A stretch of DNA of 64,000 bases from Neorhizobium sp. (GCA_028283725.1 JAPWKC010000004.1:1865001-1929000), one strand, 5' to 3'; shown: positions 8,915 through 19,141, numbered from the stretch's first letter. Translations and numbers: made by a program. The notes: generated by a model from the letters alone, not told the origin.

Positions 8915-9532
8915 ATGGTCGAGACGATCAACGCTTCCGGCGCGCGCACAGGCAGCATCTCGCGCAAGACCAACGAGACATCCGTCTCGGTTTCCGTCAA
9001 TCTCGACGGTACCGGGGTCGCCAAGATTTCGACGGGCGTCGGCTTCTTCGACCATATGCTCGACCAGCTGGCACGCCATTCGCTGATCGACATGGAGATC
9101 GACGTTACGGGCGACCTGCATATCGACGACCACCACACGGTGGAAGATACCGGGATTGCGATCGGCCAGGCGATTTCCAAGGCGCTCGGCGACCGGCGCG
9201 GGATCACCCGCTATGCCTCGCTCGACCTTGCCATGGACGAGACGATGACGAAGGCGGCGATCGATGTATCCGGCCGGCCGTTCCTCGTCTGGAACGTTGC
9301 CTTTTCGGCGCCGAAGATCGGCACGTTCGATACAGAACTGGTGCGCGAATTCTTCCAGGCACTGGCGCAGAATGCCGGGATCACGCTGCATATCCTCAAT
9401 CATTACGGCGCCAACAACCATCATATCGCCGAGACATGCTTCAAATCCGTGGCGCGCGTGTTGCGCACCGCAACCGAAATCGATCCGCGGCAGGCCAATC
9501 GCGTCCCCTCGACGAAGGGCATGCTGGTCTGA
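8915..9532 (+). CDS. hisB: Imidazoleglycerol-phosphate dehydratase
   Basis: A 205-residue dehydratase catalysing the sixth step of histidine synthesis (IGP to imidazole-acetol phosphate). Metal-binding motifs are present: [17 protein letters not shown] and the C-terminal N-N-H-H-I-A-E. It is the monofunctional form, without the phosphatase domain of the enterobacterial fusion. The ATG at 8915 has TAGGAG at good spacing; the frame extends upstream to 8864 without one. First gene of a six-gene his cluster continuing into coaA. Confidence 0.97.
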   Translation: MVETINASGARTGSISRKTNETSVSVSVNLDGTGVAKISTGVGFFDHMLDQLARHSLIDMEIDVTGDLHIDDHHTVEDTGIAIGQAISKALGDRRGITRYASLDLAMDETMTKAAIDVSGRPFLVWNVAFSAPKIGTFDTELVREFFQALAQNAGITLHILNHYGANNHHIAETCFKSVARVLRTATEIDPRQANRVPSTKGMLV

Positions 9533-9593
9533 CCGCCTGGAGCTGATCACTCGGATCCGACCACTTGGATCCGACCATTGGGGGAGGTGCTCC

Positions 9594-10103
9594 TTGAGAA
9601 GCTATCTCGTTCTGACACCGCCGGAAAACCGGCAAGACCGGAATGATCCGGACACCGCGCTGTTTGTGCGCGACGGGTTTTCCTGGGTCGCCTTCGTCTT
9701 TCCGTGGGCATGGCTCGGGTGGAACCGGCTGTGGCTCGCAACGATCCTTGCCGTCGCAGTCGAGATCGGCGCCGGGGTCCTGGGCAATCTCTCCGGCTTC
9801 TGGCTTGCCGGCATGCTGCTGGGGTTTGCCTTCCACCTGCTTGTGGCGCTCGAAGGGCGACATTATCTGAGCGAAGTGCTGCAACGGCGCGGCTTTACCC
9901 TCGACAGCGCGATCCTTGCGCCCGATATCGCAACCGCGGAACAGATCTATTTTTCCGCCCTCCCCGCTCGCGAACGGCAGGCGCTGCCGGTCGTTGCGGA
10001 CTGGGCACGGCAATCTCACCCGAGTGCCGGCCAGGACACTGGCCATTCGGCCCCGACAGCTGCGGGACCGGCGCTCGGACTTTTCGATCATGGAGGACGC
10101 TGA
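9594..10103 (+). CDS. DUF2628 membrane protein in the his operon
   Basis: A 169-residue protein starting at TTG 9594, preceded by GGGGAGG at eight bases. The N-terminal half has hydrophobic segments (about residues 28-90, including [12 protein letters not shown] and the [20 protein letters not shown] stretch). The C-terminal tail is polar and Pro/Gly-rich. This matches DUF2628, found between hisB and hisH in many Rhizobiales. No enzymatic motif is visible and the function is unknown. Its tight placement (1 bp before hisH) argues for co-transcription with histidine synthesis. Confidence 0.82.
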   Translation: MRSYLVLTPPENRQDRNDPDTALFVRDGFSWVAFVFPWAWLGWNRLWLATILAVAVEIGAGVLGNLSGFWLAGMLLGFAFHLLVALEGRHYLSEVLQRRGFTLDSAILAPDIATAEQIYFSALPARERQALPVVADWARQSHPSAGQDTGHSAPTAAGPALGLFDHGGR

Positions 10104-10104
10104 T

Positions 10105-10755
10105 ATGCGCGTCGCAATCATCGACTACGGCTCGGGCAACCTGCGCTCGGCCACCAAAGCCTTCGAACGGGCCGCCCGCGAGGCCGGCATAGAGGCCGAG
10201 ATCGACCTTACCGACAAGGCGGACGCCGTCGCCACCGCCGACAGGATCGTGCTGCCGGGCGTCGGCGCCTATGCGGATTGCCGCGCCGGGCTCGATGCCG
10301 TGCCGGGCATGCGCGATGCAATCATCGACGTGGTCGAGCACAAGGGCCGGCCCTTTCTCGGCATCTGCGTCGGCATGCAGCTCATGTCGTCGCGCGGGCT
10401 TGAAAAGACGACGACCGAAGGGTTTGGCTGGATCGAGGGCGACGTGATCGAGATGACGCCTTCGGACCCGGACCTGAAGATCCCGCAGATCGGCTGGAAC
10501 ACGCTCGATATCCGCCACCCGCATCCCCTGTTCGACGGCATCGAGACCGGGCCGGACGGTTTGCACGCCTATTTCGTGCATTCCTATCATCTGGCCGCCA
10601 AGACGCATGCGGACGTGATCGCGACAACCAGCTACGGCGGCGCCATGACCGCGTTCGTCGGCCGCGACAACATTGCCGGCGCACAGTTCCATCCGGAAAA
10701 GAGCCAGCGGCTCGGCCTTGCACTCATTGCCAATTTCCTGCGCTGGAAGCCTTGA
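10105..10755 (+). CDS. hisH: Imidazole glycerol phosphate synthase, glutaminase subunit
   Basis: A 216-residue class I glutamine amidotransferase. The nucleophile elbow is L-G-I-C-V-G-M-Q-L with Cys88; the His/Glu pair is in H-P-E-K-S near residues 197-199. It supplies ammonia to HisF, encoded two genes downstream, to make IGP and AICAR from PRFAR. The ATG at 10105 follows a GGAGGACGC site. Normal length. Confidence 0.97.
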   Translation: MRVAIIDYGSGNLRSATKAFERAAREAGIEAEIDLTDKADAVATADRIVLPGVGAYADCRAGLDAVPGMRDAIIDVVEHKGRPFLGICVGMQLMSSRGLEKTTTEGFGWIEGDVIEMTPSDPDLKIPQIGWNTLDIRHPHPLFDGIETGPDGLHAYFVHSYHLAAKTHADVIATTSYGGAMTAFVGRDNIAGAQFHPEKSQRLGLALIANFLRWKP

Positions 10756-10784
10756 AAGCCTCGCGCAGCAGAAGGACTGACGAC

Positions 10785-11528
10785 ATGATCCTTTTTCCCG
10801 CCATCGACCTGAAAGATGGCCAGTGCGTTCGCCTTAAGCTCGGCGACATGGAGCAGGCCACCGTCTACAACACGGACCCCGGCGCGCAGGCGAAAGCCTT
10901 CGAAGACCAGGGGTTCGAATGGCTGCATGTGGTGGACCTGAACGGCGCCTTTGCCGGCGAGAGCGTCAATGGCGCGGCCGTCGATGCCATCCTGAAGGCG
11001 ACGAAGAACCCGGTGCAGCTCGGCGGCGGCATCCGCACACTCGACCATATCGAAAACTGGCTTTCCCGCGGGCTGTCGCGCGTGATCCTCGGCACGATTG
11101 CGGTGCGTGATCCGGCGCTGGTGATCGAAGCCTGCAAAACGTTTCCCGGCAAGGTCGCCGTCGGCATCGATGCCAAGGGTGGCAAGGTGGCTGTCGAGGG
11201 CTGGGCGGAGGCTTCCGAACTCGGCGTGATCGAGCTTGCACGGAAATTCGAAGGCGCCGGCGTTTCGGCGATCATCTACACCGATATCGACCGCGACGGC
11301 ATTCTCGCCGGCATCAACTGGACTTCGACGCTGGAACTGGCAGACGCCGTCTCCATTCCCGTCATCGCGTCTGGCGGTCTTGCCTCGCTCGACGATATCC
11401 GCCGCATGCTGGAGCCGGATGCGGCCCGTCTCGAAGGCGCGATCTCGGGCCGGGCGCTTTACGATGGCCGCATCGACCCGGCAGAGGCGCTGGCTTTGAT
11501 CCGTTCGGCGAAAGGACGTGCAGCATGA
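10785..11528 (+). CDS. hisA: ProFAR isomerase
   Basis: A 247-residue (beta/alpha)8 barrel isomerase converting ProFAR to PRFAR. It has the HisA N-terminus [11 protein letters not shown] (catalytic Asp8), a G-G-G-I-R phosphate loop and the second catalytic Asp in Y-T-D-I-D-R-D-G. The start at 10785 follows AGAAGGA. Its stop overlaps the hisF start by four bases (ATGA), indicating translational coupling. Confidence 0.97.
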   Translation: MILFPAIDLKDGQCVRLKLGDMEQATVYNTDPGAQAKAFEDQGFEWLHVVDLNGAFAGESVNGAAVDAILKATKNPVQLGGGIRTLDHIENWLSRGLSRVILGTIAVRDPALVIEACKTFPGKVAVGIDAKGGKVAVEGWAEASELGVIELARKFEGAGVSAIIYTDIDRDGILAGINWTSTLELADAVSIPVIASGGLASLDDIRRMLEPDAARLEGAISGRALYDGRIDPAEALALIRSAKGRAA

Positions 11529-12301
11529 CCCTGAAAGCCCGTGTCATTCCCTGCCTCGACGTGAAAGACGGTCGTGTGGTCAAGGGTGTCAACTTCGTCG
11601 ATCTCATCGATGCCGGCGACCCTGTGGAAGCCGCCAAGGCCTATGATGCGGCCGGCGCCGACGAGCTCTGCTTTCTCGACATCACCGCGTCTTCCGACAA
11701 TCGCGACACGATTTTCGACGTGGTGGCGCGCACCGCCGAGCATTGCTTCATGCCGCTCACCGTCGGTGGCGGCGTGCGGGCGACATCCGATATCCGCAAA
11801 TTGCTGCTTGCCGGCGCCGACAAGGTGTCGATCAATTCGGCAGCGGTGAACAACCCGGATTTCGTCGCGGAAGCCGCCGACAAGTTCGGCAACCAGTGCA
11901 TCGTCGTGTCGATCGACGCGAAGAAGGTGTCCGGCGCCGGCGAGACCGACCGCTGGGAAATCTTCACCCATGGCGGGCGTAATGCCACCGGCATCGATGC
12001 GCTCGAATTTGCCGCCAAGATGGTCGAGCGCGGGGCGGGCGAACTGCTCGTTACCTCGATGGACCGCGACGGCACAAAGATCGGCTACGATCTGGGGCTG
12101 ACGAGCGCCATCGCCGACAGCGTGCGCGTGCCGGTGATTGCCTCTGGCGGTGTCGGCACGCTGGACGATCTGGTGGCCGGCGTCAGACAAGGCCATGCGA
12201 CGGCGGTGCTCGCGGCGTCGATTTTCCATTTCGGCACCTATACGATCGGGCAGGCAAAGCAGTATATGGCCGACCATGGCATTGCCATGCGCCTGGACTG
12301 A
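11525..12301 (+). CDS. hisF: Imidazole glycerol phosphate synthase, cyclase subunit
   Basis: A 258-residue barrel enzyme and HisA paralogue. The N-terminus [12 protein letters not shown] carries catalytic Asp12, V-G-G-G-V-R forms the phosphate site, and S-M-D-R-D-G-T-K carries the second Asp. It uses HisH-derived ammonia to form IGP. It overlaps hisA by four bases. Confidence 0.97.
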   Translation: MTLKARVIPCLDVKDGRVVKGVNFVDLIDAGDPVEAAKAYDAAGADELCFLDITASSDNRDTIFDVVARTAEHCFMPLTVGGGVRATSDIRKLLLAGADKVSINSAAVNNPDFVAEAADKFGNQCIVVSIDAKKVSGAGETDRWEIFTHGGRNATGIDALEFAAKMVERGAGELLVTSMDRDGTKIGYDLGLTSAIADSVRVPVIASGGVGTLDDLVAGVRQGHATAVLAASIFHFGTYTIGQAKQYMADHGIAMRLD

Positions 12302-12316
12302 CGGAGGAGGTTCGGT

Positions 12317-12643
12317 TTGAGTGATGAATTTACCCTGAGCGATCTGGAAACGATCGTCGCGGCGCGCGCCGCGGCATCGCCGGATGAATCCTGGACGGCG
12401 AAGCTTGTCGCCGCCGGCCAGACGCGGGCTGCCAAGAAACTCGGCGAGGAAGCCGTGGAAACGGTGATTGCCGCGATCGGACAGGACCGCAAGGAGCTTG
12501 TCTGCGAAAGCGCCGACCTTCTCTATCATCTTATGGTCGTATTGAAGATCGCCGATATCCCCCTCAAAGATGTCCTCGACGAATTGCAGCGCAGGACCGG
12601 CCAGTCCGGGCTTGAAGAAAAAGCGGGTCGGCCGAAATCATGA
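12317..12643 (+). CDS. hisE: Phosphoribosyl-ATP pyrophosphatase
   Basis: A 108-residue MazG-like all-alpha pyrophosphatase for the second step of histidine synthesis. It has the motif [13 protein letters not shown] and E-S-A-D-L-L-Y-H-L. The start is TTG 12317 with GGAGG eight bases upstream. The stop overlaps the coaA start (ATGA). It is monofunctional, not fused to HisI. Confidence 0.96.
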   Translation: MSDEFTLSDLETIVAARAAASPDESWTAKLVAAGQTRAAKKLGEEAVETVIAAIGQDRKELVCESADLLYHLMVVLKIADIPLKDVLDELQRRTGQSGLEEKAGRPKS

Positions 12644-13629
12644 GCATCGTATCGCAGCCTGCAGAGACCACAGACACGGGCAGCAATGCGGAATATTATT
12701 CGCCCTACCTTCACTTTACCGCCAACGAATGGGCCAAATTCCGCGCCGATACGCCGCTGACCCTGACGTCGGAAGAAATTACCCGGCTCAGATCCCTCGA
12801 CGACCCGATCAATATCGACGAGGTCAGGCGGATCTATCTGTCGCTGTCGCGCCTTTTGTCCTCGCATGTGGAAGCCTCGCAGCTGCTGTTCCAGCAGCGC
12901 AACCGCTTTCTGAGCATGTCGGACGTGACCAAGACGCCGTTCATCATCGGCATTGCCGGCTCGGTTGCCGTCGGGAAATCGACGACGGCACGTATCCTGA
13001 AAGAGCTTCTGGCGCGCTGGCCTTCGAGCCCGAAGGTCGATCTGATCACCACCGACGGGTTTCTCTACCCGAATGCTGTTCTGCTGCGCGACGACCTGAT
13101 GGAGCGCAAAGGGTTTCCCGAGAGCTACGATATCGGCGCCATCCTGCGGTTTCTCTCGGCGATCAAGGCCGGCGAGCCGAACGTCAAGGCGCCGCGCTAT
13201 TCGCACCTCACCTATGACGTGCTTTCCGACGATGTCACCGTCGTCGACCGGCCGGATATCCTGATCTTCGAGGGTATCAACGTCTTGCAGTCGCGGGCGC
13301 TGCCGAGCGACGGTCAGGTCGTGCCGATCGTCTCGGATTTCTTCGATTTCTCGATCTATGTGGATGCCGACGAGGACCAGATCCATACCTGGTATGTGCA
13401 GCGTTTCCTCAAGCTGCGCGAAACCGCGTTTCGCGACCCCACCTCGTTCTTCAAGAAATATGCGGCGATCGATGCGGATGCGGCGCTCGCGGTCGCGGAA
13501 AACCTCTGGCACAACATCAACCTGAAGAACCTGCGCCAGAACATCCTGCCCACCCGCCCGCGCGCCGACCTCATCCTGCGCAAGGGCCGCGATCACTTTA
13601 TCGAACAGGTGGCGCTGCGGAAGCTGTGA
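12640..13629 (+). CDS. coaA: Type I pantothenate kinase
   Basis: A 329-residue CoaA-type kinase phosphorylating pantothenate, the first committed step of coenzyme A synthesis. The P-loop G-S-V-A-V-G-K-S spans residues 107-114, followed by T-T-D-G-F-L-Y-P and a P-R-Y-S-H-L-T-Y-D segment typical of bacterial CoaA. It is translationally coupled to hisE, the usual place for coaA in Rhizobiaceae. Its last 32 bases overlap the 3' end of the convergent GT87 gene. Confidence 0.96.
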   Translation: MSIVSQPAETTDTGSNAEYYSPYLHFTANEWAKFRADTPLTLTSEEITRLRSLDDPINIDEVRRIYLSLSRLLSSHVEASQLLFQQRNRFLSMSDVTKTPFIIGIAGSVAVGKSTTARILKELLARWPSSPKVDLITTDGFLYPNAVLLRDDLMERKGFPESYDIGAILRFLSAIKAGEPNVKAPRYSHLTYDVLSDDVTVVDRPDILIFEGINVLQSRALPSDGQVVPIVSDFFDFSIYVDADEDQIHTWYVQRFLKLRETAFRDPTSFFKKYAAIDADAALAVAENLWHNINLKNLRQNILPTRPRADLILRKGRDHFIEQVALRKL

Positions 13630-14815
13630 CGGGGTCTGCCGCTGCAGTTTCACGGCGGCGCCGCCACAGGGTCAATATCCCGGCTGCTGCGACAAGCGCT
13701 GGCGGGATGATGCCAAGCGACGGCAGAACCAGGATCATGAGATGGTTGAATGCCGGCAGAACCCAGGCAAGGGCCAGAAGCGGCATGGCGACAATCTGGC
13801 GGGATCCGAGAACGACGAGGGCCACAGGAAGCAAGACCGCGTCATACGTATATCCGTAAGGTGTGGCGCAAAGCGCCATGATGCCCGTCAATGCCACACG
13901 CACGGCAGGATCGACGGCGTTGCGCCGCTGCCACAACCACAGGACAGCCACTATGGCCGCGATAGCCGCGGCGATCTGGATCGCGTAGGATGCGTGAAGA
14001 TCAAGGCCGAGCGAGCGGCTTAACGTGAAGAAGGTCATGGCGTTGGCATGATATCCCTGGGGATAGGGAGCCTCCATGATACCCCGCATCAGCGGTCCGG
14101 TTTGTTCAAAGAAGGATCGCCAGATGCTCCAGCCGAATATCATGGCGGTGATCAGGACCATGCAAGCGGCCGTGGCGGTGGCCGATGCAATCGCCCGGTA
14201 ATTGCGCGAGGCGAGAAGGCAGAACGGGACGAGCAGGCCGAGATGCGGCTTGAGCGTCAGCAGGCCGAAGAGAATGCCCGCGACCAGCGGTCGCTTCGGC
14301 GCAAGTATGAGCCCGCCCAGCAGGAGTGCTGCCGTCAGAGCACCATTCTGTCCGACCATCACATCGATGATCACGGGCGGCGCCAGAAGAACGAAAACGC
14401 AATCCAGCCGCGAAAGAGAAAGTCGGCGTGCTGCCCAGTAGAGCCCAAGGAGCGTCAACCCTGTCCAGAGAAGATAGGCAGGCAGGATCGGCAGGGTGGC
14501 GAGAGGGACGCCGATCATCAGCATCGATGGCGGATAGCTCCATTCCTGATCCAGCATCCGCGGAGAGAGCAGCGCGCGCAAAGCGGCCCTGTAGGTATCC
14601 GGCTCGAAGAGATCACCGACATGGCCTTGCAGCGCCATTCGCCCGCCGCCCCATAGATTGGTGAAATCCCAGTAGGGCAATCTCCCGGTCATGACAGACA
14701 GGCCGTTGCCATCGAGCGTCCAGGTGAGCATTAGAAAATTCAGGCATAGAACGGCGCCAACTGCCTGTGCGGCAAGAATGCATGCCATCACGATCAGGTT
14801 GTCCGACTTCAGCAT
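13598..14815 (-). CDS. GT87 (DUF2029) family membrane glycosyltransferase-like protein
   Basis: A 405-residue polytopic protein with about ten hydrophobic segments. The N-terminal periplasmic loop carries [10 protein letters not shown] and, further on, W-S-Y-P-P-S-M-L, typical of the GT87/DUF2029 family that uses polyprenyl-phosphate sugars (known for mycobacterial mannosyltransferases). Donor and acceptor here are unknown. It is the only gene between coaA and alkB and overlaps coaA tail to tail by 32 bp. It ends in a short Ala-rich hydrophilic tail. Confidence 0.78.
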   Translation of the reverse strand: MLKSDNLIVMACILAAQAVGAVLCLNFLMLTWTLDGNGLSVMTGRLPYWDFTNLWGGGRMALQGHVGDLFEPDTYRAALRALLSPRMLDQEWSYPPSMLMIGVPLATLPILPAYLLWTGLTLLGLYWAARRLSLSRLDCVFVLLAPPVIIDVMVGQNGALTAALLLGGLILAPKRPLVAGILFGLLTLKPHLGLLVPFCLLASRNYRAIASATATAACMVLITAMIFGWSIWRSFFEQTGPLMRGIMEAPYPQGYHANAMTFFTLSRSLGLDLHASYAIQIAAAIAAIVAVLWLWQRRNAVDPAVRVALTGIMALCATPYGYTYDAVLLPVALVVLGSRQIVAMPLLALAWVLPAFNHLMILVLPSLGIIPPALVAAAGILTLWRRRRETAAADPVTASAAPPVR

Positions 14816-14844
14816 TCACCCACCCACCAAGCGTCGACCGATGG

Positions 14845-15453
14845 TTAGGTGACACGCCTTAAGGTGAGGTTTATGCGGCCACCGTTCTTCAGAAGCGTCG
14901 AGGTGCCGGGATAGATGCGGTCCACCCCGTGAAACGCCAGTCTCCCCTCCCCGCCGAGGATCACCACGTCGCCGCTCGACAGGCGAAACGAGCCGGTTGC
15001 GTCCTTTCTGTCGAGGCCGCCGACGCGGAAGAGGCAGGTGTTGCCGAGCGAAATCGAGAGTACGGGCGCTTGAAGATCGCTCTCGTCGCGATCCTGATGA
15101 AGGCCCATCTTCGCGTCGTCCGCGTAAAAATTGACGAGGCATGCTTCCGGCGGTTTCGAATAGCCGGATAGCGTCTGCCAGAGATCAAGCAGTTCGGCCG
15201 GGATTGGCGGCCAGGGTTTGTCCGTCGCCGGATGGGTGGGCTGGTAGCGGTAGCCGCGCTGCTTGTCCGTCAGCCAGCCAAGCGCGCCGCAATTGGTCAT
15301 CCGCACCGACATCGGTTTACCGGTGCCGGGCATCAAGGGCACGTAGAGCGGCGCTTCCGTCACGACCTCACGGATTGCCTCGACGAGACGCTCCTGTGCC
15401 GCCCGATCCAGATAGCCGGGTAAATGCCGGATGCCGTTCAGAAGCGTCGCCAT
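14845..15453 (-). CDS. alkB: Alpha-ketoglutarate-dependent DNA dealkylase AlkB
   Basis: A 202-residue Fe(II)/2-oxoglutarate dioxygenase repairing 1-methyladenine and 3-methylcytosine. The iron ligands His119 and Asp121 (LHQDRDE) and His175 (AFHGVDR) are visible, as are the 2-oxoglutarate arginines Arg193 and Arg199 (R-I-N-L-T-L-R-R). The start at 15453 follows AAGGGGTGAG. Ends 29 bp before the next gene on this strand. Confidence 0.95.
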   Translation of the reverse strand: MATLLNGIRHLPGYLDRAAQERLVEAIREVVTEAPLYVPLMPGTGKPMSVRMTNCGALGWLTDKQRGYRYQPTHPATDKPWPPIPAELLDLWQTLSGYSKPPEACLVNFYADDAKMGLHQDRDESDLQAPVLSISLGNTCLFRVGGLDRKDATGSFRLSSGDVVILGGEGRLAFHGVDRIYPGTSTLLKNGGRINLTLRRVT

Positions 15454-15563
15454 ATGCCTCACCCCTTTTCCTACGGGCAGTCTCTCGGTCACTGCAGCTG
15501 GCCTTGCGGCCGGAGCGGCAGCGCCCTTCATCCCTTCCGGTCTTTTGCCGATCACCGGCTCCC

Positions 15564-15643
15564 GGAGTGTTTCCGCCTTTCTCCGAAACGCGAAACGGCT
15601 CGATCTCTTTGTTTTCGCGCAATGGCGGACGAAAAACAGGTTA
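15564..15643. repeat. Rhizobial palindromic element, copy B (partial)
   Basis: 80 bp resembling the left half and centre of the element at 3783-3886 (CGCCTTTCTCCGAAACGCG, then the ATCTCTTTGTTTTCGCGCAA stretch). It runs into the arfB stop codon. Confidence 0.65.
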
Positions 15644-16075
15644 GTCGCCTGCCGGCTTGCCGCGCATCTTCTTGACTTCGGAGCGGCCGGATTTCGCCTT
15701 CAGCCGGCGCTCGACCGAGCCCTTTGTGGGCTTGGTCGCCCGCCGCGGCGGCGGCGGCGGCTTGGCGGCTTCGAGGATCAGTTCCTTCAATCTGTCGCGC
15801 GCTTCCTCGCGATTGCGCTCCTGACTGCGCAGACGATTGGCCTCGATCATCAGCACGCCGTCCTTCGACACCTTTCGGCCGGCAAGACGGATGGCGTTTT
15901 CCTTCACCCGGTCGGTGAGCGAGGGGGAGTTGGCGATATCGAAAAAGAGCTGGACGGCCGTCGAGACCTTGTTGACGTTCTGTCCGCCGGGACCGCCGGC
16001 CAGCACGAACTGTTCCGTCATCTCCCAGGCGGCGATCGTGATGCGGCTGTTGATGACGAGAGGATTGGCGGCCAT
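15641..16075 (-). CDS. arfB: Alternative ribosome-rescue factor ArfB (YaeJ)
   Basis: A 144-residue class I release-factor-like hydrolase. The catalytic GGQ motif is at residues 30-32 (G-G-P-G-G-Q-N-V-N-K). A basic C-terminal tail rich in Lys/Arg (R-A-T-K-P-T-K-G-S, then K-A-K-S-G-R) would enter the empty mRNA channel of stalled ribosomes. It lacks the codon-recognition domains of RF1/RF2. The start at 16075 matches the family N-terminus. The gene is flanked by two copies of the same palindromic repeat. Confidence 0.93.
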   Translation of the reverse strand: MAANPLVINSRITIAAWEMTEQFVLAGGPGGQNVNKVSTAVQLFFDIANSPSLTDRVKENAIRLAGRKVSKDGVLMIEANRLRSQERNREEARDRLKELILEAAKPPPPPRRATKPTKGSVERRLKAKSGRSEVKKMRGKPAGD

Positions 16076-16093
16076 GGCTCTTCGATTGTCCCC

Positions 16094-16137
16094 GGAGTGT
16101 CCCTCATGCGTCCGAACGGGCGCATGAGGGACACTCC
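16094..16137. repeat. Long perfect hairpin upstream of arfB
   Basis: Arms GGAGTGTCCCTCATGCG (16094-16110) and CGCATGAGGGACACTCC (16121-16137) pair perfectly over 17 bp and extend by three more pairs (one G-T) to a GAAC loop. It sits 19 bp upstream of the arfB start codon, in its leader. No T tract follows. Confidence 0.7.
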
Positions 16138-16145
16138 CATCCTTA

Positions 16146-16202
16146 AAATTTTCGCGCAATATCGGACGCAAAACCGGTTGACGCTTTTGCTGGAATTGCG
16201 CC
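16146..16202. repeat. Rhizobial palindromic element, copy C (right half)
   Basis: 57 bp matching the right half of the element at 3783-3886 (CGCAAAACCGGTTGACG, then TTTTGCTGGAATTGCG). Confidence 0.65.
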
Positions 16203-16231
16203 AAGGCCGGCATCTTTCCCATAAAGGCGGG

Positions 16232-16272
16232 CAAAAGAAAACCGCCGCCAGGGCAAAACCCTGTCGGCGGTT
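16232..16272 (-). terminator. Rho-independent terminator of pckA
   Basis: On the minus strand a 14-bp stem with one mismatch (16259-16272 with 16240-16253) is followed by TTTTCTTTT. It lies 62 bp past the pckA stop. Confidence 0.85.
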
Positions 16273-16334
16273 CCACGTGAATCACAACCGTGAGGTTGCG
16301 ACCCTATCGATTGCTCGGGCAATGACCCATTTGC

Positions 16335-17945
16335 TTACTGGGCGGCGACGAGAAGGCCGGGGGCCGCGTCGCGCACCTTGCTGTCGACATGGCTTTCGAA
16401 CTTCTCGAAATTGGTGATGAACATCTTCACCAGCTTGTCTGCCTGCGCATCATAGGCGGATGCATCGCTCCAGGTGGACCGCGGATCGAGGATCGCCTGC
16501 TCGACGCCTTCGACTGCGACCGGAACCGCGAAGCCGAAATTGGCATCGGTGCGGAATTCGACGCCGTTCAAACGGCCGCTCAATGCCTCACCGAGAAGCG
16601 CGCGGGTGGCCTTGATCGGCATGCGGCGGCCGGTGCCATAGGCGCCGCCGGTCCAGCCGGTGTTGACCAGCCAGCAATCGACGCCATGCTCGGCGATCAG
16701 CTGCTTCAACAGGTTGCCATATTCAGCCGGGTGACGCGGCATGAAGGGGGCGCCGAAGCAGGTCGAGAAGGTCGCTTCCGGTTCGGTCACGCCCTTTTCG
16801 GTGCCGGCAACCTTCGCGGTGTAGCCGGACAGGAAGTGGTACATGGCCTGTTCCGGCGTCAACTTGGCGATCGGCGGCATGACGCCGAAGGCATCGGCCG
16901 TCAGCATGATGATCGTCTTGGGGTGCGGCGCAAGGCCGGTGCCGGAGGCGTTCGGAATGAAATGCAGCGGATAGGCGCTGCGGGTGTTTTCCGTCAGCGA
17001 ATTGTCGTCAAAGTCGGGCACGCGGTTCTTATCGAGAACGACGTTTTCCAGAACCGTGCCGAAGCGACGGGTCGCGGCATAGATTTCCGGCTCTGCCTCA
17101 GCCGAAAGCTTGATCGCCTTGGCATAGCAGCCGCCTTCGAAATTGAAGACACCGGTCTTGCCCCAGCCATGCTCGTCGTCGCCGATCAGGGTGCGGGTCG
17201 GATCGGCCGACAGCGTCGTCTTGCCGGTGCCGGAGAGGCCGAAGAAGATCGCGGTATCGCCGTCTTTTCCGACATTTGCCGAGCAATGCATCGGCATCAC
17301 GCCGTTTTCCGGCAGGAGGTAGTTCAGAACGGTGAAGACCGACTTCTTGTTTTCGCCGGCATAGGAGGTGCCGCCGATCAGGACAAGGCCGTTCGCCAGA
17401 TCGCAGGCGATGACGGTTTCGGTGCGGCAGCCATGGCGGGCCGGATCGGCCTTGAAGCTCGGGAGGTTGATGATCGTCAGCTTCTGCTCGAAGCCATCCA
17501 GCGTCTCGCGCTTGGGGCGGATCAGAAGGTTGCGGATGAAAAGGGCATGCCAGGCGAGTTCGGTGACGACGCGGGTCGGCAGCGCGTTTTCGGCATCGGC
17601 ACCGCCGACGAGATCCTGCACATAGAGCGTGCTTCCGGCGGCATGGGCCAGCATATCCTTATGGAGGATTTCGAAATGCTCGCGCGAGAGCGGCTTGTTG
17701 TTGTCCCACCAGATCTTGCCTTCGGTCACCTCGTCGCGGACGACGAACTTGTCCTTCGGCGAGCGGCCGGTGTGCTGGCCGGTGATTGCCCGAAGCGCGC
17801 CATCGGCGGTCAGATCGGCTTCACCACGGCGAATCGCTTCTTCGTAAAGTTCCACCTCGGACAGGTTGTAATGTACGCGCGATACTTCTCCGAGACCGAT
17901 CGCCGATAGCCCGTTTTTCGGGTTGTGAAGTCCAAACTCCTCCAT
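16335..17945 (-). CDS. pckA: Phosphoenolpyruvate carboxykinase (ATP)
   Basis: A 536-residue gluconeogenic enzyme converting oxaloacetate and ATP to phosphoenolpyruvate. Present are the substrate-binding R-S-P-K-D-K-F, the kinase-1a P-loop [10 protein letters not shown] and the metal-binding segment L-I-G-D-D-E-H-G-W. The ATG at 17945 follows AAGGAGTG; length equals rhizobial PckA. It is divergent from chvI, the standard rhizobial arrangement, and has its own terminator. Operator-like sites lie upstream. Confidence 0.97.
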   Translation of the reverse strand: MEEFGLHNPKNGLSAIGLGEVSRVHYNLSEVELYEEAIRRGEADLTADGALRAITGQHTGRSPKDKFVVRDEVTEGKIWWDNNKPLSREHFEILHKDMLAHAAGSTLYVQDLVGGADAENALPTRVVTELAWHALFIRNLLIRPKRETLDGFEQKLTIINLPSFKADPARHGCRTETVIACDLANGLVLIGGTSYAGENKKSVFTVLNYLLPENGVMPMHCSANVGKDGDTAIFFGLSGTGKTTLSADPTRTLIGDDEHGWGKTGVFNFEGGCYAKAIKLSAEAEPEIYAATRRFGTVLENVVLDKNRVPDFDDNSLTENTRSAYPLHFIPNASGTGLAPHPKTIIMLTADAFGVMPPIAKLTPEQAMYHFLSGYTAKVAGTEKGVTEPEATFSTCFGAPFMPRHPAEYGNLLKQLIAEHGVDCWLVNTGWTGGAYGTGRRMPIKATRALLGEALSGRLNGVEFRTDANFGFAVPVAVEGVEQAILDPRSTWSDASAYDAQADKLVKMFITNFEKFESHVDSKVRDAAPGLLVAAQ

Positions 17946-18283
17946 GCGCGCACTCCTTCTTCTCACGTTGAACTGGAGGGCAAGTTAGTGTCAGAATTTT
18001 AAAAGGGCAAGGGGGAACTCTGAAATGCTCAATAATATCAAATATTTAATCGATTTAAAAAAATCTATTTCCATTTAAATCGGTTTAGCAGCCTTTTTCG
18101 TCCAACGCACCACAGCGATCCGCGCGAAAACGGCCGGAGAAGCCGAAATCGGCCCGAAAGGCCCTCTGCCTTTTCGCTTTGCCACAATTTGTTCCACCTT
18201 TATACTCAAGAAGCGCATCTTGTGGCTGATCTGGCTGGGGAAAATCCAGGAGATGCGCATAGATGGTTATGGAGACGGAGAGC
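17946..18283. promoter_or_regulatory. pckA-chvI divergent control region
   Basis: 338 bp, much more AT-rich than its surroundings around 18020-18090. Two palindromes of LacI-family operator form lie here: TTTAATCGATTTAAA (18045-18059) and TTTAAATCGGTTTAG (18074-18088), their CG centres 30 bp apart, about three helical turns. They lie 100-143 bp upstream of pckA. In Sinorhizobium meliloti, pckA is controlled by the LacI-type regulator PckR; assigning these sites to it is inference. Confidence 0.5.
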
Positions 18284-19003
18284 ATGCAGACAATCGCGCT
18301 CGTAGACGACGACCGCAATATCCTCACCTCGGTGTCGATCGCGCTTGAGGCTGAAGGATACAAGGTCGAGACTTATACGGACGGCGCTTCCGCGCTCGAC
18401 GGACTTGTCGCCCGTCCACCGCATCTGGCGATTTTCGACATCAAGATGCCGCGTATGGACGGCATGGAGCTGCTCAGGCGCCTGCGACAAAAATCCGATC
18501 TGCCGGTGATCTTCCTCACCTCCAAGGACGAGGAAATCGACGAGCTGTTCGGGCTCAAGATGGGCGCCGACGACTTCATCACCAAGCCGTTCTCGCAGCG
18601 ACTTCTGGTCGAGCGCGTCAAGGCCATCCTGCGCCGATCGGGAACCCGCGACGCGCAGGCCGCCACCAAGACGGCGACAGACCAGCCGCAGGCGGCCCGC
18701 ACGCTGGAACGCGGCCAGCTCGCCATGGATCAGGAACGTCATACCTGCACCTGGAAGGGCGAAGCCGTGACGCTGACCGTCACGGAATTCCTCATCCTGC
18801 ATTCGCTGGCGCAGCGCCCCGGCGTGGTGAAGAGCCGCGATGCGCTGATGGATGCCGCCTATGACGAGCAGGTCTATGTCGACGACCGGACGATCGACAG
18901 CCACATCAAGCGGCTGCGCAAGAAGTTCAAGATGGTCGACAACGACTTCGACATGATCGAAACCCTCTATGGCGTCGGCTATCGTTTCCGCGAGGCGGCC
19001 TGA
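18284..19003 (+). CDS. chvI: Response regulator ChvI
   Basis: A 239-residue OmpR/PhoB-type regulator nearly identical in sequence to known ChvI proteins. The receiver has phospho-acceptor Asp52 ([12 protein letters not shown]) and a conserved Lys in F-I-T-K-P-F. A winged-helix DNA-binding domain occupies about residues 145-238. With ChvG it controls envelope, exopolysaccharide, motility and acid-response genes in rhizobia and agrobacteria (established). The ATG at 18284 was chosen because it gives the family N-terminus after GGAGA. Confidence 0.96.
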   Translation: MQTIALVDDDRNILTSVSIALEAEGYKVETYTDGASALDGLVARPPHLAIFDIKMPRMDGMELLRRLRQKSDLPVIFLTSKDEEIDELFGLKMGADDFITKPFSQRLLVERVKAILRRSGTRDAQAATKTATDQPQAARTLERGQLAMDQERHTCTWKGEAVTLTVTEFLILHSLAQRPGVVKSRDALMDAAYDEQVYVDDRTIDSHIKRLRKKFKMVDNDFDMIETLYGVGYRFREAA

Positions 19004-19141
19004 TCATCGGGAATTGCCTTTGGCATACTGCGCAGGCAAAAGGCGCGTCAATGGCGCCGAGACTGCTTCGGCGGGTTGCCAAAGGTTAACTTGAAGCCAC
19101 GTCCGACCCGGCAGTAAGCTGGCGGCGTGGAAGGACTGCAC

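Noticed and set aside
18075..18363. Small minus-strand open frames between pckA and chvI
   Set aside because: No ribosome site or family similarity; they overlap the chvI start and the control region.
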